This document shows, one piece after another, positions 43,627 to 52,922 of a stretch of DNA of 57,479 nt; the first letter of the stretch is position 1, and the number at the start of each line of letters is the position of its first letter. Under the pieces are notes generated by a model. It was not told where the DNA came from, ran no database searches, and saw only the letters and a program-made list of their open reading frames with translations. A program made the position numbers and the translations under genes. Source of the DNA: a candidate division WOR-3 bacterium (GTDB taxonomy: Bacteria > Hydrothermota > Tepidihabitantia > Tepidihabitantales > JBDRVQ01); NCBI GenBank assembly GCA_039801905.1, contig JBDRVQ010000008.1, positions 1 through 57,479 of the forward strand. The letters are read 5' to 3'.

Positions 43627-45099
43627 ATGGAACGAAGAATGAAAATTTTCTTAATTTTCTTTCCCTTCTTTTTATTTAGCCAAGTGCCGTTTGCGGCACG
43701 GATGAACGGGGGAAAAATCCATTATCGCGAAGGAAGATACGAAAGGGCAAAGGAGCAATTTGAACTCGCCTTAAAGGAGAGGCCAAATTCGGAAGAAGCC
43801 CATCTCTGGCTCGGTCTGGCACTTTTCCAATTGGGAGATGCCTCTACCGCCGCGGTCCATTTCTTAGAAGCGATCAAGATAGATACTACTCTCATCAACC
43901 AGATAAGAAAGGAAGAGGATAAGAGATTGGCAGTTTGGAGTGCCTTATCTCAGAAAACCCAAAGGCTCATCTTAGAAAATGATTACGAAAATGCCCTTCC
44001 CTATGCCGAGATGAGTATTAGGATTGACGAAACCCATCCTCTTGGCTATACCCTTTTGGCTCAGGTTTATTCCCAATTGAATAAACTCCAGGAACTCCAT
44101 AACTTGGGAAAAAGGTTGGTGAAGGGGGATTCCCTCTCTCCCCAGGGATATAATATCCTCGGCATTTATTTCTTTGCGATTAATAGTTGGGATAGCGCAG
44201 CGATTACCTATCAGAGAGCGAGTAATCTTTATGAGAAGAAAATTGCTGAATACAGAGAGGATTTAAAAAAGGAGATAAAGAGGGCAGATGCGGAAACGGT
44301 GATTGAGAAATTAATCTCTTATCAGAAGGGCAAGGAAGTGGATAAATTCCGTTCTTATGTGGAGGACTCTTTACGGCTAAAACCAAAATTGAGTACCATC
44401 GCCCGGCTCACCTTAGAGCTTTACAATATAGTGTTAGAGAAGAATTTTGTTGATTTCCGAATCGGGAGTTCCTATCTCCAAAAGAGCAGTGCCCTACCCG
44501 AAAGTATGAAGTGGGGTTATCTCTTAAAGGCGGAGAGTGCTTTCACCGCGGTATTGGTTAATAATCCGCAGGATTTAGATGCGAAGTATAACTTGGGATT
44601 TGTTAAATATTCCTTAGGCAAGGAGAAGGTTGAGGAGGCGGTTATCTTATTTAAGGAATTGGTGGAGAACGGGGTTTATCTTACCCAACTCCCGGAAAAG
44701 GTGAAGGAAGAGATTTCCTCCCTTTTGAAAACAGAGGCTGGGAAAATTGCCATCCCCTTACCTTCAGAAATCGCTTCTCAGATTAAGGAAGGGAACTTTG
44801 CTTATCTTTACCTCTTTGATACCCTCTCTCCCTTCCTCTCACCCTTTGAACCAAAGACGATGGAAAATCTCTATCTCTTATTGGGTGCCTCCTATGTCCG
44901 GGTGGCGGATTTGCGAAAGCTGAAAGAGAATTACGACAAAGCCATCTCCGCTTTTCAGAAGGTTATTACCATAAACCCAGAAAATGTTGACGCCTATCAA
45001 AATCTGGTGGTTGCCTACCGGGAGAAGGGGGATAAAAAAATGGCGGAAAAGATGTATCTCAAAATGGAGGAAATTAAAAAGAAAAGGGGAAGTAAATGA
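43627..45099 (+). CDS. Secreted/periplasmic TPR-repeat protein
   Basis: 490 aa from the ATG at 43627 (AAAGGGA 6-7 nt upstream). Signal peptide KIFLIFFPFFLFSQ. TPR units are clear at the N-terminus (GGKIHYREGRYERAKEQFEL, EEAHLWLGLALFQLGDASTA), in the middle and at the end (NYDKAISAFQKVITINPENV, DAYQNLVVAYREKGDKKMAE). TPRs mediate protein contacts; no enzyme domain is seen. It overlaps the next gene by 4 nt. Confidence 0.82.
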   Translation: MERRMKIFLIFFPFFLFSQVPFAARMNGGKIHYREGRYERAKEQFELALKERPNSEEAHLWLGLALFQLGDASTAAVHFLEAIKIDTTLINQIRKEEDKRLAVWSALSQKTQRLILENDYENALPYAEMSIRIDETHPLGYTLLAQVYSQLNKLQELHNLGKRLVKGDSLSPQGYNILGIYFFAINSWDSAAITYQRASNLYEKKIAEYREDLKKEIKRADAETVIEKLISYQKGKEVDKFRSYVEDSLRLKPKLSTIARLTLELYNIVLEKNFVDFRIGSSYLQKSSALPESMKWGYLLKAESAFTAVLVNNPQDLDAKYNLGFVKYSLGKEKVEEAVILFKELVENGVYLTQLPEKVKEEISSLLKTEAGKIAIPLPSEIASQIKEGNFAYLYLFDTLSPFLSPFEPKTMENLYLLLGASYVRVADLRKLKENYDKAISAFQKVITINPENVDAYQNLVVAYREKGDKKMAEKMYLKMEEIKKKRGSK

Positions 45100-46073
45100 A
45101 AACACTCTTAAATATCTTGATTGTTCTTCTTATTGGTCTTCTTTTGTATATCCTCCTTTACCCTCAATATCAGGAGAGTAAGGTTCAGACGGTGAAGATG
45201 GGAATTGACGGTTCGCTCGCTTCCTTAGTCATCTTTTTTGCCGAAGAGAAGGCTTTTCTTAAAGAACAGAAGTTAATTCCGGAATACATCTTCCTTGATT
45301 CGCCAGAAGAAATCTATTCTCAACTCCTCGACCAAAAGATTGATTTTGCTATCCTTCCCTGGTCAACAGTCTTAAAAAGGGTTGTGGCTAGTGGGGAGAC
45401 GGTTAAGGCGTTCATCTCGTTAAATCTTCGGACGGGAATACCGGTTGATGCCATCTTTACCCATCCCAATTCAAAGATTACTTCCTTAAAAGGTTTGAAA
45501 GGGAAGAAGTTTGGTCTGCCCCCCGGTTTTCTTGATTTGGTGCAGGTAATTCTTACCGAGAATCAAACCTCGCCTAAGGATTTAATTCTTTCCGAAATAC
45601 CCGAAAAGGAGATCGTTCAGAAGTTAAAAAATGGGGAATTGGATTGCGCCTTGGTCTTAGAACCTTACCGTACCCAATTGAAAAAAGAGGGGATGGTAGT
45701 TCTCTTAGACGGTCCCCTACCCAAAACTTTCCTTGCCCCCTTTCCCGGATACGCCTATGTCTTAAATCCCCTGCTCTTAAAGGAGAAGCGGAAGGTGGCG
45801 GTTCGTTTGAAGATTGCGACGGATATGGCGATAAGTCTCTTGGATAAAGAACCCCAAAATGCCCGGGCAGTTTTAATTAAGAGGTGGGGTTTAGACCCAG
45901 AACTCGCTGCTGATTTTAACCTTCCCGAGGTGGAGAAACTGGCGGGAATAAATAAACCCCAGATTCAAGCGTATCTCTTAAATCTGGCTGAAAGGGGAAT
46001 TATCAATCGGGCGGGGATAGAGGAGTTAAAGGCAGAAAACCTTCTTTGTGCCCCGATTGATTTACAACCATAG
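45096..46073 (+). CDS. ABC-type substrate-binding protein, NMT1/SsuA-like, orphan
   Basis: 325 aa. An N-terminal membrane anchor (LLNILIVLLIGLLLYILLYP) is followed by the periplasmic-binding fold: VKMGIDGSLASLVIFFAEEK, DFAILPWSTVLKRVVASGET, LKGLKGKKFGLPPGFLDLVQ and ELDCALVLEPYRTQL. This resembles the NMT1/ThiY/SsuA family that delivers pyrimidines, sulfonates or nitrate-like ligands to importers. No permease or ATPase gene is nearby; the partner is a TPR gene. The stop codon lies 1 nt before the predicted 5' end of the SRP RNA. Confidence 0.78.
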   Translation: MKTLLNILIVLLIGLLLYILLYPQYQESKVQTVKMGIDGSLASLVIFFAEEKAFLKEQKLIPEYIFLDSPEEIYSQLLDQKIDFAILPWSTVLKRVVASGETVKAFISLNLRTGIPVDAIFTHPNSKITSLKGLKGKKFGLPPGFLDLVQVILTENQTSPKDLILSEIPEKEIVQKLKNGELDCALVLEPYRTQLKKEGMVVLLDGPLPKTFLAPFPGYAYVLNPLLLKEKRKVAVRLKIATDMAISLLDKEPQNARAVLIKRWGLDPELAADFNLPEVEKLAGINKPQIQAYLLNLAERGIINRAGIEELKAENLLCAPIDLQP

Positions 46074-46074
46074 A

Positions 46075-46347
<273 letters not shown>

Positions 46348-46364
46348 AAAAAGGGAAGTGGGAG

Positions 46365-47453
46365 ATGCATAAGATTCTCTCCCTCAAATATCGCCCTCAG
46401 ACTTTTGATGAGATTGAAGGGCAGGAGCATATCAAAAATACCTTAAAAAAGGCGATTGAGAACAATAAAATTGCTAATGCCTATCTCTTCTGCGGTCCCC
46501 GAGGGGTGGGAAAGACCACAACCGCTCGGGTCTTAGCCCGTTGCCTCAACTGCACCGCCGGGAACGGACCAACAGTAAATCCTTGTGGGAAATGCCCACC
46601 CTGTGAAGATATCAAAAACTCCCGTAGTATTGATGTCTTAGAAATTGACGGGGCTTCCAATCGGCAGATTGACGATATCAGAAACCTTCGGGAGAATGTG
46701 AAATACGCTCCGGTCTTTTCCCGGTATAAGATTTATATCATTGACGAAGTCCATATGCTCACGAAAGAGGCTTTCAATGCCTTACTAAAAACCTTAGAAG
46801 AGCCACCACCCCATGTGAAATTCATCTTTGCCACCACTGCTCCCCATAAATTACCGGAGACCATCCTCTCGCGGTGCCAAAGGTTTGATTTCCGGAAGGC
46901 AGAAGTAGGGGAGATTGTCAACCGTCTGAAGAGGATTGCGGAGAAGGAAGGGATAAAGATTGAAGAATCCGCCCTTTATCTCATCGCCCGAAGGAGTGAT
47001 GGAGCGATCAGAGACGGGGAAGTACTTTTAGACCAGATCGCCGCCTATTCGGATAAGATGATTACCGGGAAACTGGTGGAAGAGATATTGGATATCATTC
47101 CCGAAGAGACCTACTTCTCCTATTTTAATATTCTAAAAAAGGGAGAGGTTAAATCCCTCTTCTCCTTCCTCTCCAAACTTTCCGAAGCCGCTTATGACCC
47201 GATAGAATTTTACTCCGGTATCATAAGATTTTTCCGCACCCTCCTTTTAGTTAAAAATGAACTTCCGGCAAAGACCTTAGGTCTCTCTGTGGAAGATTAC
47301 CAAAAGTTTCAAAGGTGTGCCGATCTTCTTCCTCTGGATGAGATCACACGCATCCTCTCCCTTCTCTTAGATTCCGAAGAGATGATGCGGCGCACCTTCT
47401 TTCCGGAAATTCTCTTAGAGGTCATCTCCTTAAAGATCAGACCTAACCTTTAA
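46365..47453 (+). CDS. dnaX: DNA polymerase III subunit gamma/tau, short form
   Basis: 362 aa from the ATG at 46365 (MHKILSLKYRPQTFDEIEGQ); the frame is open upstream to 46272, but that part lies in the SRP RNA. Walker A GPRGVGKTTTAR (~45-56), zinc-binding CLNC...CGKCPPC (~63-85), Walker B IIDEVHML and the SRC arginine finger (LSRCQRFDFRK) are present. It makes the sliding-clamp loader. It ends after domain III and lacks the long C-terminal tau region that contacts the polymerase and helicase, so only a gamma-size product can be made from this frame. TAATG overlap with recR. Confidence 0.93.
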   Translation: MHKILSLKYRPQTFDEIEGQEHIKNTLKKAIENNKIANAYLFCGPRGVGKTTTARVLARCLNCTAGNGPTVNPCGKCPPCEDIKNSRSIDVLEIDGASNRQIDDIRNLRENVKYAPVFSRYKIYIIDEVHMLTKEAFNALLKTLEEPPPHVKFIFATTAPHKLPETILSRCQRFDFRKAEVGEIVNRLKRIAEKEGIKIEESALYLIARRSDGAIRDGEVLLDQIAAYSDKMITGKLVEEILDIIPEETYFSYFNILKKGEVKSLFSFLSKLSEAAYDPIEFYSGIIRFFRTLLLVKNELPAKTLGLSVEDYQKFQRCADLLPLDEITRILSLLLDSEEMMRRTFFPEILLEVISLKIRPNL

Positions 47454-48034
47454 TGGAGGAGTTAAAAAAGATTATTACCCTTCTCTCCCAATTTCCAGGG
47501 ATTGGAAGAAAAACCGCGGAGCGGATTGCCTTTTTCATCTTAAAGATGGATGAGGGAAAGGTTAAAGAACTTTCCTCTGCTATTGTCCTCTGGCGGCAAT
47601 TGGTAAAGCCCTGCCCCCTCTGTTTTAATATCACCACCAGAGAGAGATGCGAAATCTGTGAAGACCCAAAGAGGGAGAGGGATACCCTCTGTGTGGTTGA
47701 AGATGCTTCTGACTTGTATGCCATAGAAAATACCCATTCATATAAGGGGCTCTATTTTGTTTTGGGTGGCGTGATAAAAGATGAAGGGACAAAAAGGGCT
47801 TTACGGTTAAAGGAATTGGAGGAGAGGGTGAAAAGGGATAAGATTAAAGAGGTGATCATCGCCACCAATCCCACGACCGAAGGGGAATTGACCGCCCTCC
47901 ATTTGGCAAAACTCTTGAAGCCGTTTGGGGTTAAACTCACCCGGATCGCTCGGGGTATCCCCTTTGGTGCTCACTTAGAATTGGCAGATAGTATTACCAT
48001 CTCTCAAGCCTTAGAGGGGCGGAAAGAGATTTAA
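47453..48034 (+). CDS. recR: Recombination protein RecR
   Basis: 193 aa. A helix-hairpin-helix (SQFPGIGRKTAERIAFFIL, ~10-28), a four-Cys zinc finger (CPLCFNITTRERCEICEDPK, ~56-75) and a Toprim domain (TLCVVEDASDLYAIENTHSY, then LGGVIKDEG and IIATNPTTEGELTALHLAK) are in order. It works with RecF and RecO in loading RecA at gaps. The small gene ebfC/yaaK that usually lies between dnaX and recR is absent. Confidence 0.96.
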   Translation: MEELKKIITLLSQFPGIGRKTAERIAFFILKMDEGKVKELSSAIVLWRQLVKPCPLCFNITTRERCEICEDPKRERDTLCVVEDASDLYAIENTHSYKGLYFVLGGVIKDEGTKRALRLKELEERVKRDKIKEVIIATNPTTEGELTALHLAKLLKPFGVKLTRIARGIPFGAHLELADSITISQALEGRKEI

Positions 48035-48221
48035 TAAAAAGTTGTTTTAAAAAATAAGTTATTAGTAAGACAATGATCTTTATAAGAAAGAGATAAAAAA
48101 TCTTTAATTATTTTATAAGATATTCAATTTAAATGACTTATAAAAATATAATTTTAGAAAAAAATTAAAATTTCTCTTAAAAATTTATTGTCTTATCAGT
48201 ATTATTATATTAGGAGGCCTT
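48035..48221 (+). other. Very AT-rich intergenic leader with inverted repeat
   Basis: This 187-bp gap is strikingly poor in G and C. Inverted sequences flank it: TTATTAGTAAGACAAT at 48059-48074 and ATTGTCTTATCAGTATTA from 48187, of which TAAGACAAT is an exact match. AGGAGG at 48212-48217 is the ribosome-binding site of the next gene. No promoter of the standard TTGACN-16-TATAAT form is evident, and T runs after recR may help end transcription. Confidence 0.6.
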
Positions 48222-49625
48222 ATGGGTAGAAGAGATATAAATAGTCAGTATCTGGAGGCAGTTAATAGATACTGCTACCTTTTGCTCAATTCCTCACTTA
48301 AATTCCGGCGGAAGAAGTTTGATTATCCGGTGCCGATGGAGATACCGGACCAAAGATTTTTCTACCGCTCATTATCAGAAACTTTACCTCCGGCGATAGA
48401 GACTGAGATGAGAAGAGTAGAAGGAAAGATTGAAGAGGTTAAAGAAAGGGCAAAAGAGGAAAATTTTATTATCCCCTTAGAGCAAATTCGCACCCAATAC
48501 GGATTGAGCAAAGAGGAGTGGTTAATCTTGGCTTTCCTTTTCTTTGCTCGGTTTAATGAAGGACACCGTGATAAAAAGATAGAAGGACTAACCTTACTCC
48601 GTCTTGTCTCCTTTCGCGAGAACCCATTAAATAAAATAGAAATCCTTTCCCCAAAGGGGAAGTTGCGAGGAAATGGTTTAATTAAATTAGAAACCGACCG
48701 CTACTCTTGGGAAGAGAAAAGGATGCTCTTTGAGGAATCCTTCTCCCTCACTGAGGAGATCTTCTATCAGATTGCTGGGGTGGAAAATTGGCGAGAATTG
48801 GAGGATTTAGAAAAAGAGAGACCTAAAGAATCTTTACTCATCATCCGGGAACCCGAGATTTCCTTTAACCATTTGGTTTTACCCCGAGAAGTAAAAGAAA
48901 AGATTGATAATGCCCTTTGGCAATACGAAAATGGAGAAAAGGTCTACGAAAGATACGGGCTAAAAGAGAAGATTCCTTATTGTCAACCGGTGGTGATACT
49001 TTTCTATGGTCCATCCGGCACGGGCAAGACCGCAACCAGTGAGGCAATCGCCAAACATCTCAATAAAAAGATTGGAATTGCCAACTACGCCCAAATCTAT
49101 GATTGTTGGGTTGGGGAATCGGAAAAGAATATCCTCAGGCTCTTTGCCGAAGCGAAGAGAAAGGATTGTCTCCTTCTATTTGACGAAGCCGACTCCCTTT
49201 TTGCCGAAAGGTTTAACGAAGGTCGTTCCGTAGAGCGGATGCACAATCTAATGACCAACCTCTTAATGCAGAAACTGGAAGATTTCTCCGGGATTATCGT
49301 CTTAACAACCAATCGGGAGGTAGTAATTGATAAGGCATTTGAGAGGCGGATTTTATTGAAGTTGAAGTTTGATTTGCCTCCTAAGGAGATGAGGATAAAA
49401 ATCTGGCAACTCTTCTTAAAAGATTGTCCCCAATTGAGCCGGGATGTTTCCTTTGAAGAATTGAGTGATTATCCGTTGCCCGGGGGTAAAATCAAAAATG
49501 CGGTAATCAAGAGCGTAATGAGATGCGCCCAAGAAAATAGAGAAATCAAAATGGCAGATTTAATCCAAGCCGCCGCAGAAGAACTGAAAGGGACATTTTC
49601 AAACCGAGAAAGGATTGGATTTTAA
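48222..49625 (+). CDS. AAA+ ATPase
   Basis: 467 aa with AGGAGG 4 nt before the ATG. A ~210-residue N-terminal part of unknown type, mostly helical, precedes a classic AAA module: Walker A YGPSGTGKTATSEAIAKHL (~265-283), Walker B CLLLFDEADSLFAERF, an arginine-finger region near FSGIIVLTTNREVVIDKAFE and RRILLKLKFDLP. The order resembles single-AAA proteins of the CbbX/Vps4/ATPase family often used to remodel other proteins. No partner gene is adjacent (M14 convergent downstream). The AT-rich upstream region may mark separate control. Confidence 0.82.
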   Translation: MGRRDINSQYLEAVNRYCYLLLNSSLKFRRKKFDYPVPMEIPDQRFFYRSLSETLPPAIETEMRRVEGKIEEVKERAKEENFIIPLEQIRTQYGLSKEEWLILAFLFFARFNEGHRDKKIEGLTLLRLVSFRENPLNKIEILSPKGKLRGNGLIKLETDRYSWEEKRMLFEESFSLTEEIFYQIAGVENWRELEDLEKERPKESLLIIREPEISFNHLVLPREVKEKIDNALWQYENGEKVYERYGLKEKIPYCQPVVILFYGPSGTGKTATSEAIAKHLNKKIGIANYAQIYDCWVGESEKNILRLFAEAKRKDCLLLFDEADSLFAERFNEGRSVERMHNLMTNLLMQKLEDFSGIIVLTTNREVVIDKAFERRILLKLKFDLPPKEMRIKIWQLFLKDCPQLSRDVSFEELSDYPLPGGKIKNAVIKSVMRCAQENREIKMADLIQAAAEELKGTFSNRERIGF

Positions 49626-49660
49626 AGGGCAATAATAGTCTTCTCTTGTCTATTTGAATC

Positions 49661-52600
49661 TCATTTTAAGATAATTATCTTGTAAGCATCCTTTTCTTTC
49701 TCTTCCAGATTTAAGAAGTAAATGCCGGAAGGGAGATTCTTCAGCGCTAAAGACCGAAATTCCGGTTTCAAGAGAAACTCTTTCACCCTTTTCCCTAGTG
49801 CATCGTAAAGAATCGCCTTCTTATTTTCCTTGTGTTTTAGGAGATAGGCAATCTCCAAATTTCCTTTGAGAATTGTCGGATAAATCCGGAAAGATTCATC
49901 TATCGGATTCCGATAAGAGACCTCTTTTTCCCAAATACCGACTTGTGGTTCTCCGGTCTCAAAAGAGATTGCCCTGCCCGAAACTAAAGGTGCCTGTGCC
50001 CGATGGTAGGTACCGTTGTAAAGCCCGCAGATACCACGAGTGGAGGTATTATTCTCAATACCAACAGTATTGGAGACATAGTTATTACTTGAATAATACT
50101 GGAAGACAATTCGGTTATCACCGGTCGGCGTGGGAATGGTCGTATCATAGACGATTATCTCAAACTTATCCCATTGGCTATTAGGACTGAAATAGTGAAC
50201 CGAATCCCATTCAATAATAAATCTATGGGAGTCTGGTTCGTAGAGATACCAAATTCTATTACCATAAGGTGGATATAAGTCATCCCAGTTGATACAGATC
50301 ATAGAATGGGGATTGGTAGAGGTTGGGTCCGGGAGTTGCTGGTTGGAATAAGCAGTGGAGGTTGTCCTTCCCGGCATAATCCAACCGTTACCGCAGATAG
50401 AAAGCGATTCGGCAAATCTCTGCCCATAATACTTAAAGACAAAGGGTAAAGGAATTCTTATTGTCTGGTCATCCGAGGTGATCGGGAGTTGGGTTCCTCG
50501 GTTGCGCAATTCAATCCAACGGTATTTTGGATGTTGGCGATAGAGGGTATCAATATTGTCATATGCCCAGTAGATCGCTGGCTCACCATCAGGAATTGGG
50601 TCGGTAATCGTGATTTCGCCAACTTCTAAATTAAATCTCAAACTATCGGTATAACCGGTCCCGGAAAGGTAAAGGGAAAAACTGATAACCCTTCCCCTCG
50701 GTGTCTGAGGATTGGCGGAGAGGATAAACTTATCTCCATAATTTCCCCTTTGGGAATCTGGTGGAATATTACCAAAGGCGCCAAAAGAATCGGAGATTGT
50801 GAGATACGAATCTTGGGTTCTTAAAATCCCTGAGACATTATTGGCAGAGACTCTTCCCATATTCTTTAAGATGACAACCAGACTTACTGTCTCCCCCGGG
50901 TCTAAACGTTGGTTATTATTACCCGAAGAGTCATAGATAATTTTATCCTGGAAGATAAGGGCTGGGGCATTGGTAATCACCCCTTCAATCGCATCAATCT
51001 CAAAACCACCAGTTGGTCCGTTTGTGCCATCACCGTCATCAACAATTTTAATGTAGCGGGCGCTTCCTTGTCCGGCTCTTGATAAATCAAAAGAAGAGGT
51101 TCCGGTATCAACCCCGCAGAAAGACCAAGGTCCATTCCAGTTCATTGAGACAAAGACCGAGCAACCTTCTGGGTCAGTGTCTTCTTCAAAGATTGTGAAA
51201 TCACTACCCGGACCATTGATGATTAAATTCTGCATATCAAAGACCGCCCAACCACCAACCCCTAAGGAAAGACGCCGGTTATCCCTTCTCCCTAAGGAGA
51301 AGGCAGTTAGGGAAGTATTGGAATGGTTAGATGGGTCTTCAATATTACAGGAGACGCATTTGTAGGCAAAGATGGGGATTGTCGTATCAGGGAATAAGGG
51401 GATATCTAAGATGGCATAGGTATCCGCCGGCACATTCACGCCGGAGATAATTTTTTCCCGATAACCATTAGCGACAACCCGGACCGTATAACTACCTTGA
51501 TGGAGATAACGGAAGTAATAACCGTTACTATCGGTATAGATTGGGAAGTTTGGTGGGTCAGTGATGACAATCGCCTTGACCGGTTGATTGGTTAGAGAGT
51601 CATAGACCCGACCCCGAAGACCATAGGCACATCTTCTCAATATTTCTAAGTTGGCGCTTAAATTCTTTCGGCAGATGGTATCAATGCGGGAGGTATCTGG
51701 AACATGGGGTGAGCACAACTCAACCGCCAAACAGAACATACCTTCCGCGCCGTAGGCATAATCCGAGGAACAACCGTGGGTCTCATATAACCCCCGGCAG
51801 ATTTGAAAGGCGGGATAGCCAGTATAAGAACTGTACCTCTGACAGAGAAAAGCCATAAAGATACTGTCATAAGGGGCATTGGTGGAATATCCCCAGGGCC
51901 ACATCGCGGCTTCGGTTCCGGAATGGTAAGTAGTATAAATGACAAATGGTGCCCTTTGGGTGAAGTTTCTGATTGCCAGAATCTCTGGTTGGGAAAAAGG
52001 AGCCGGGCTTCCCCAACCGGTATCCCAGAGATAGCCGTAATCTCGGTTTAGGTCAACACCGTTGGCATTACCTCTGCTTCTTGCCACCATCCCATCCGGA
52101 TTGACAATCGGGATAATCCAGATTTCCCTCGTATTCACCAAATTGGTAATCAAAGGGTCAACCCCGTAATTTAATAAGAGGTGCCGGACTAAATATAGGC
52201 AAACCTCAGTACCGATATTCTCATTACCGTGGGTTGTGGCATCCCAAAGGATTCTTGGTTCGTGTTCGTCAACTCCGGCATTATCGGTAATTTTCATCGC
52301 CAATAAAACCCGATTCTGAACCGAACGGCCAATCGTATCTAAGCGGACCAAATTTGGATTATTTAAGGCGATGATGTTAAAAGTATCAACAATCTCCTGG
52401 TAAGAATGGAATCGACCAAAATTTACTCCTGGTGCCTGCCGGGCGTGATACTCTCCCATATCCGAAATGAGAACTTCCGTTGGATAACTTTTAGCGAAAT
52501 CAGAAAACTTATCTTCGCCAATTGCGCCGATGAGATAATCAGAACCCACTTCGTAGATATAAAGCCCTTTATCCATCAATTCTTTAATCTTTTCTCTGGG

Positions 52601-52690
52601 GGAAGGGATTGAGACCTTAATCAACTTTTCCTTCTCCGCCCAAGAGAATTGGAAGATTAGGAGAAGAAAAATAAAGAAAAATCTTTTCAT
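49661..52690 (-). CDS. M14 zinc carboxypeptidase, secreted, with C-terminal sorting domain (paralogue 2)
   Basis: 1009 aa; GGAGG lies 5 nt before the ATG. Signal peptide KRFFFIFLLLIFQFSWA. The M14 domain has TTHGNENIGTEVCLYLVRHL, NPDGMVARSRGNANGVDLNR, the third zinc His in YTTYHSGTEAAMWPW and the catalytic Glu in CLAVELCS. Then come the carboxypeptidase-regulatory, discoidin-like and beta domains in the same order as paralogue 1, and a sorting domain (FRIYPTILKGNLEIAY, LPSGIYFLNLEEKEKD). The two genes are alike throughout, so they arose by duplication. Confidence 0.9.
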   Translation of the reverse strand: MKRFFFIFLLLIFQFSWAEKEKLIKVSIPSPREKIKELMDKGLYIYEVGSDYLIGAIGEDKFSDFAKSYPTEVLISDMGEYHARQAPGVNFGRFHSYQEIVDTFNIIALNNPNLVRLDTIGRSVQNRVLLAMKITDNAGVDEHEPRILWDATTHGNENIGTEVCLYLVRHLLLNYGVDPLITNLVNTREIWIIPIVNPDGMVARSRGNANGVDLNRDYGYLWDTGWGSPAPFSQPEILAIRNFTQRAPFVIYTTYHSGTEAAMWPWGYSTNAPYDSIFMAFLCQRYSSYTGYPAFQICRGLYETHGCSSDYAYGAEGMFCLAVELCSPHVPDTSRIDTICRKNLSANLEILRRCAYGLRGRVYDSLTNQPVKAIVITDPPNFPIYTDSNGYYFRYLHQGSYTVRVVANGYREKIISGVNVPADTYAILDIPLFPDTTIPIFAYKCVSCNIEDPSNHSNTSLTAFSLGRRDNRRLSLGVGGWAVFDMQNLIINGPGSDFTIFEEDTDPEGCSVFVSMNWNGPWSFCGVDTGTSSFDLSRAGQGSARYIKIVDDGDGTNGPTGGFEIDAIEGVITNAPALIFQDKIIYDSSGNNNQRLDPGETVSLVVILKNMGRVSANNVSGILRTQDSYLTISDSFGAFGNIPPDSQRGNYGDKFILSANPQTPRGRVISFSLYLSGTGYTDSLRFNLEVGEITITDPIPDGEPAIYWAYDNIDTLYRQHPKYRWIELRNRGTQLPITSDDQTIRIPLPFVFKYYGQRFAESLSICGNGWIMPGRTTSTAYSNQQLPDPTSTNPHSMICINWDDLYPPYGNRIWYLYEPDSHRFIIEWDSVHYFSPNSQWDKFEIIVYDTTIPTPTGDNRIVFQYYSSNNYVSNTVGIENNTSTRGICGLYNGTYHRAQAPLVSGRAISFETGEPQVGIWEKEVSYRNPIDESFRIYPTILKGNLEIAYLLKHKENKKAILYDALGKRVKEFLLKPEFRSLALKNLPSGIYFLNLEEKEKDAYKIIILK

Positions 52691-52723
52691 ACTAACCTCC
52701 CGCTAAAAAAATTCATAATTATA

Positions 52724-52751
52724 AATATAAAGCGAAATTACAAAAAAGCAA
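52724..52751 (-). promoter_or_regulatory. Possible promoter of M14 peptidase 2
   Basis: Minus strand: TTGCTT (52751-52746), 16-nt spacer, TATATT (52729-52724), giving a leader of ~30 nt before the ATG at 52690. Boxes are weaker than elsewhere. Confidence 0.55.
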
Positions 52752-52760
52752 GTAAGGAGA

Positions 52761-52788
52761 TTGACAAGGAAAATTTTTCTCTTATTCT
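52761..52788 (+). promoter_or_regulatory. Promoter of the tRNA-Ser locus
   Basis: TTGACA (52761-52766), 16-nt spacer, TATTCT (52783-52788). It lies ~46 nt before the tRNA-Ser 5' fragment, so the original tRNA gene probably used it. The intact copy further on must now be reached through the GIY-YIG cassette. Confidence 0.7.
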
Positions 52789-52834
52789 TAAAGGTGATTT
52801 TGGCGAGATGCCGTTTCTAAATTTTTCTAATTTG

Positions 52835-52914
52835 GGAGAGGTGTCCGAGTGGTCGAAGGAGCACGACTGCCCGCCTTCGGCGAGGTCTCGCCTCAAAGAG
52901 GCGGAGAAATCGTG
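52835..52914 (+). pseudogene. tRNA-Ser 5' fragment interrupted by a 36-nt palindrome
   Basis: 52835-52869 is identical to the first 35 nt of the intact tRNA-Ser at 53164, up to the first anticodon base. A 36-nt palindromic sequence (52870-52905) follows, then GAAATCGTG (52906-52914), the 3' anticodon stem. After that the match ends and the GIY-YIG gene begins, so the variable arm, T arm and acceptor 3' strand are missing. Confidence 0.85.
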
Positions 52915-52922
52915 GGTAAATT

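Noticed and set aside
52835-52914. A second functional tRNA-Ser
   Set aside because: The T arm, variable arm and acceptor 3' strand are missing and the anticodon is interrupted.
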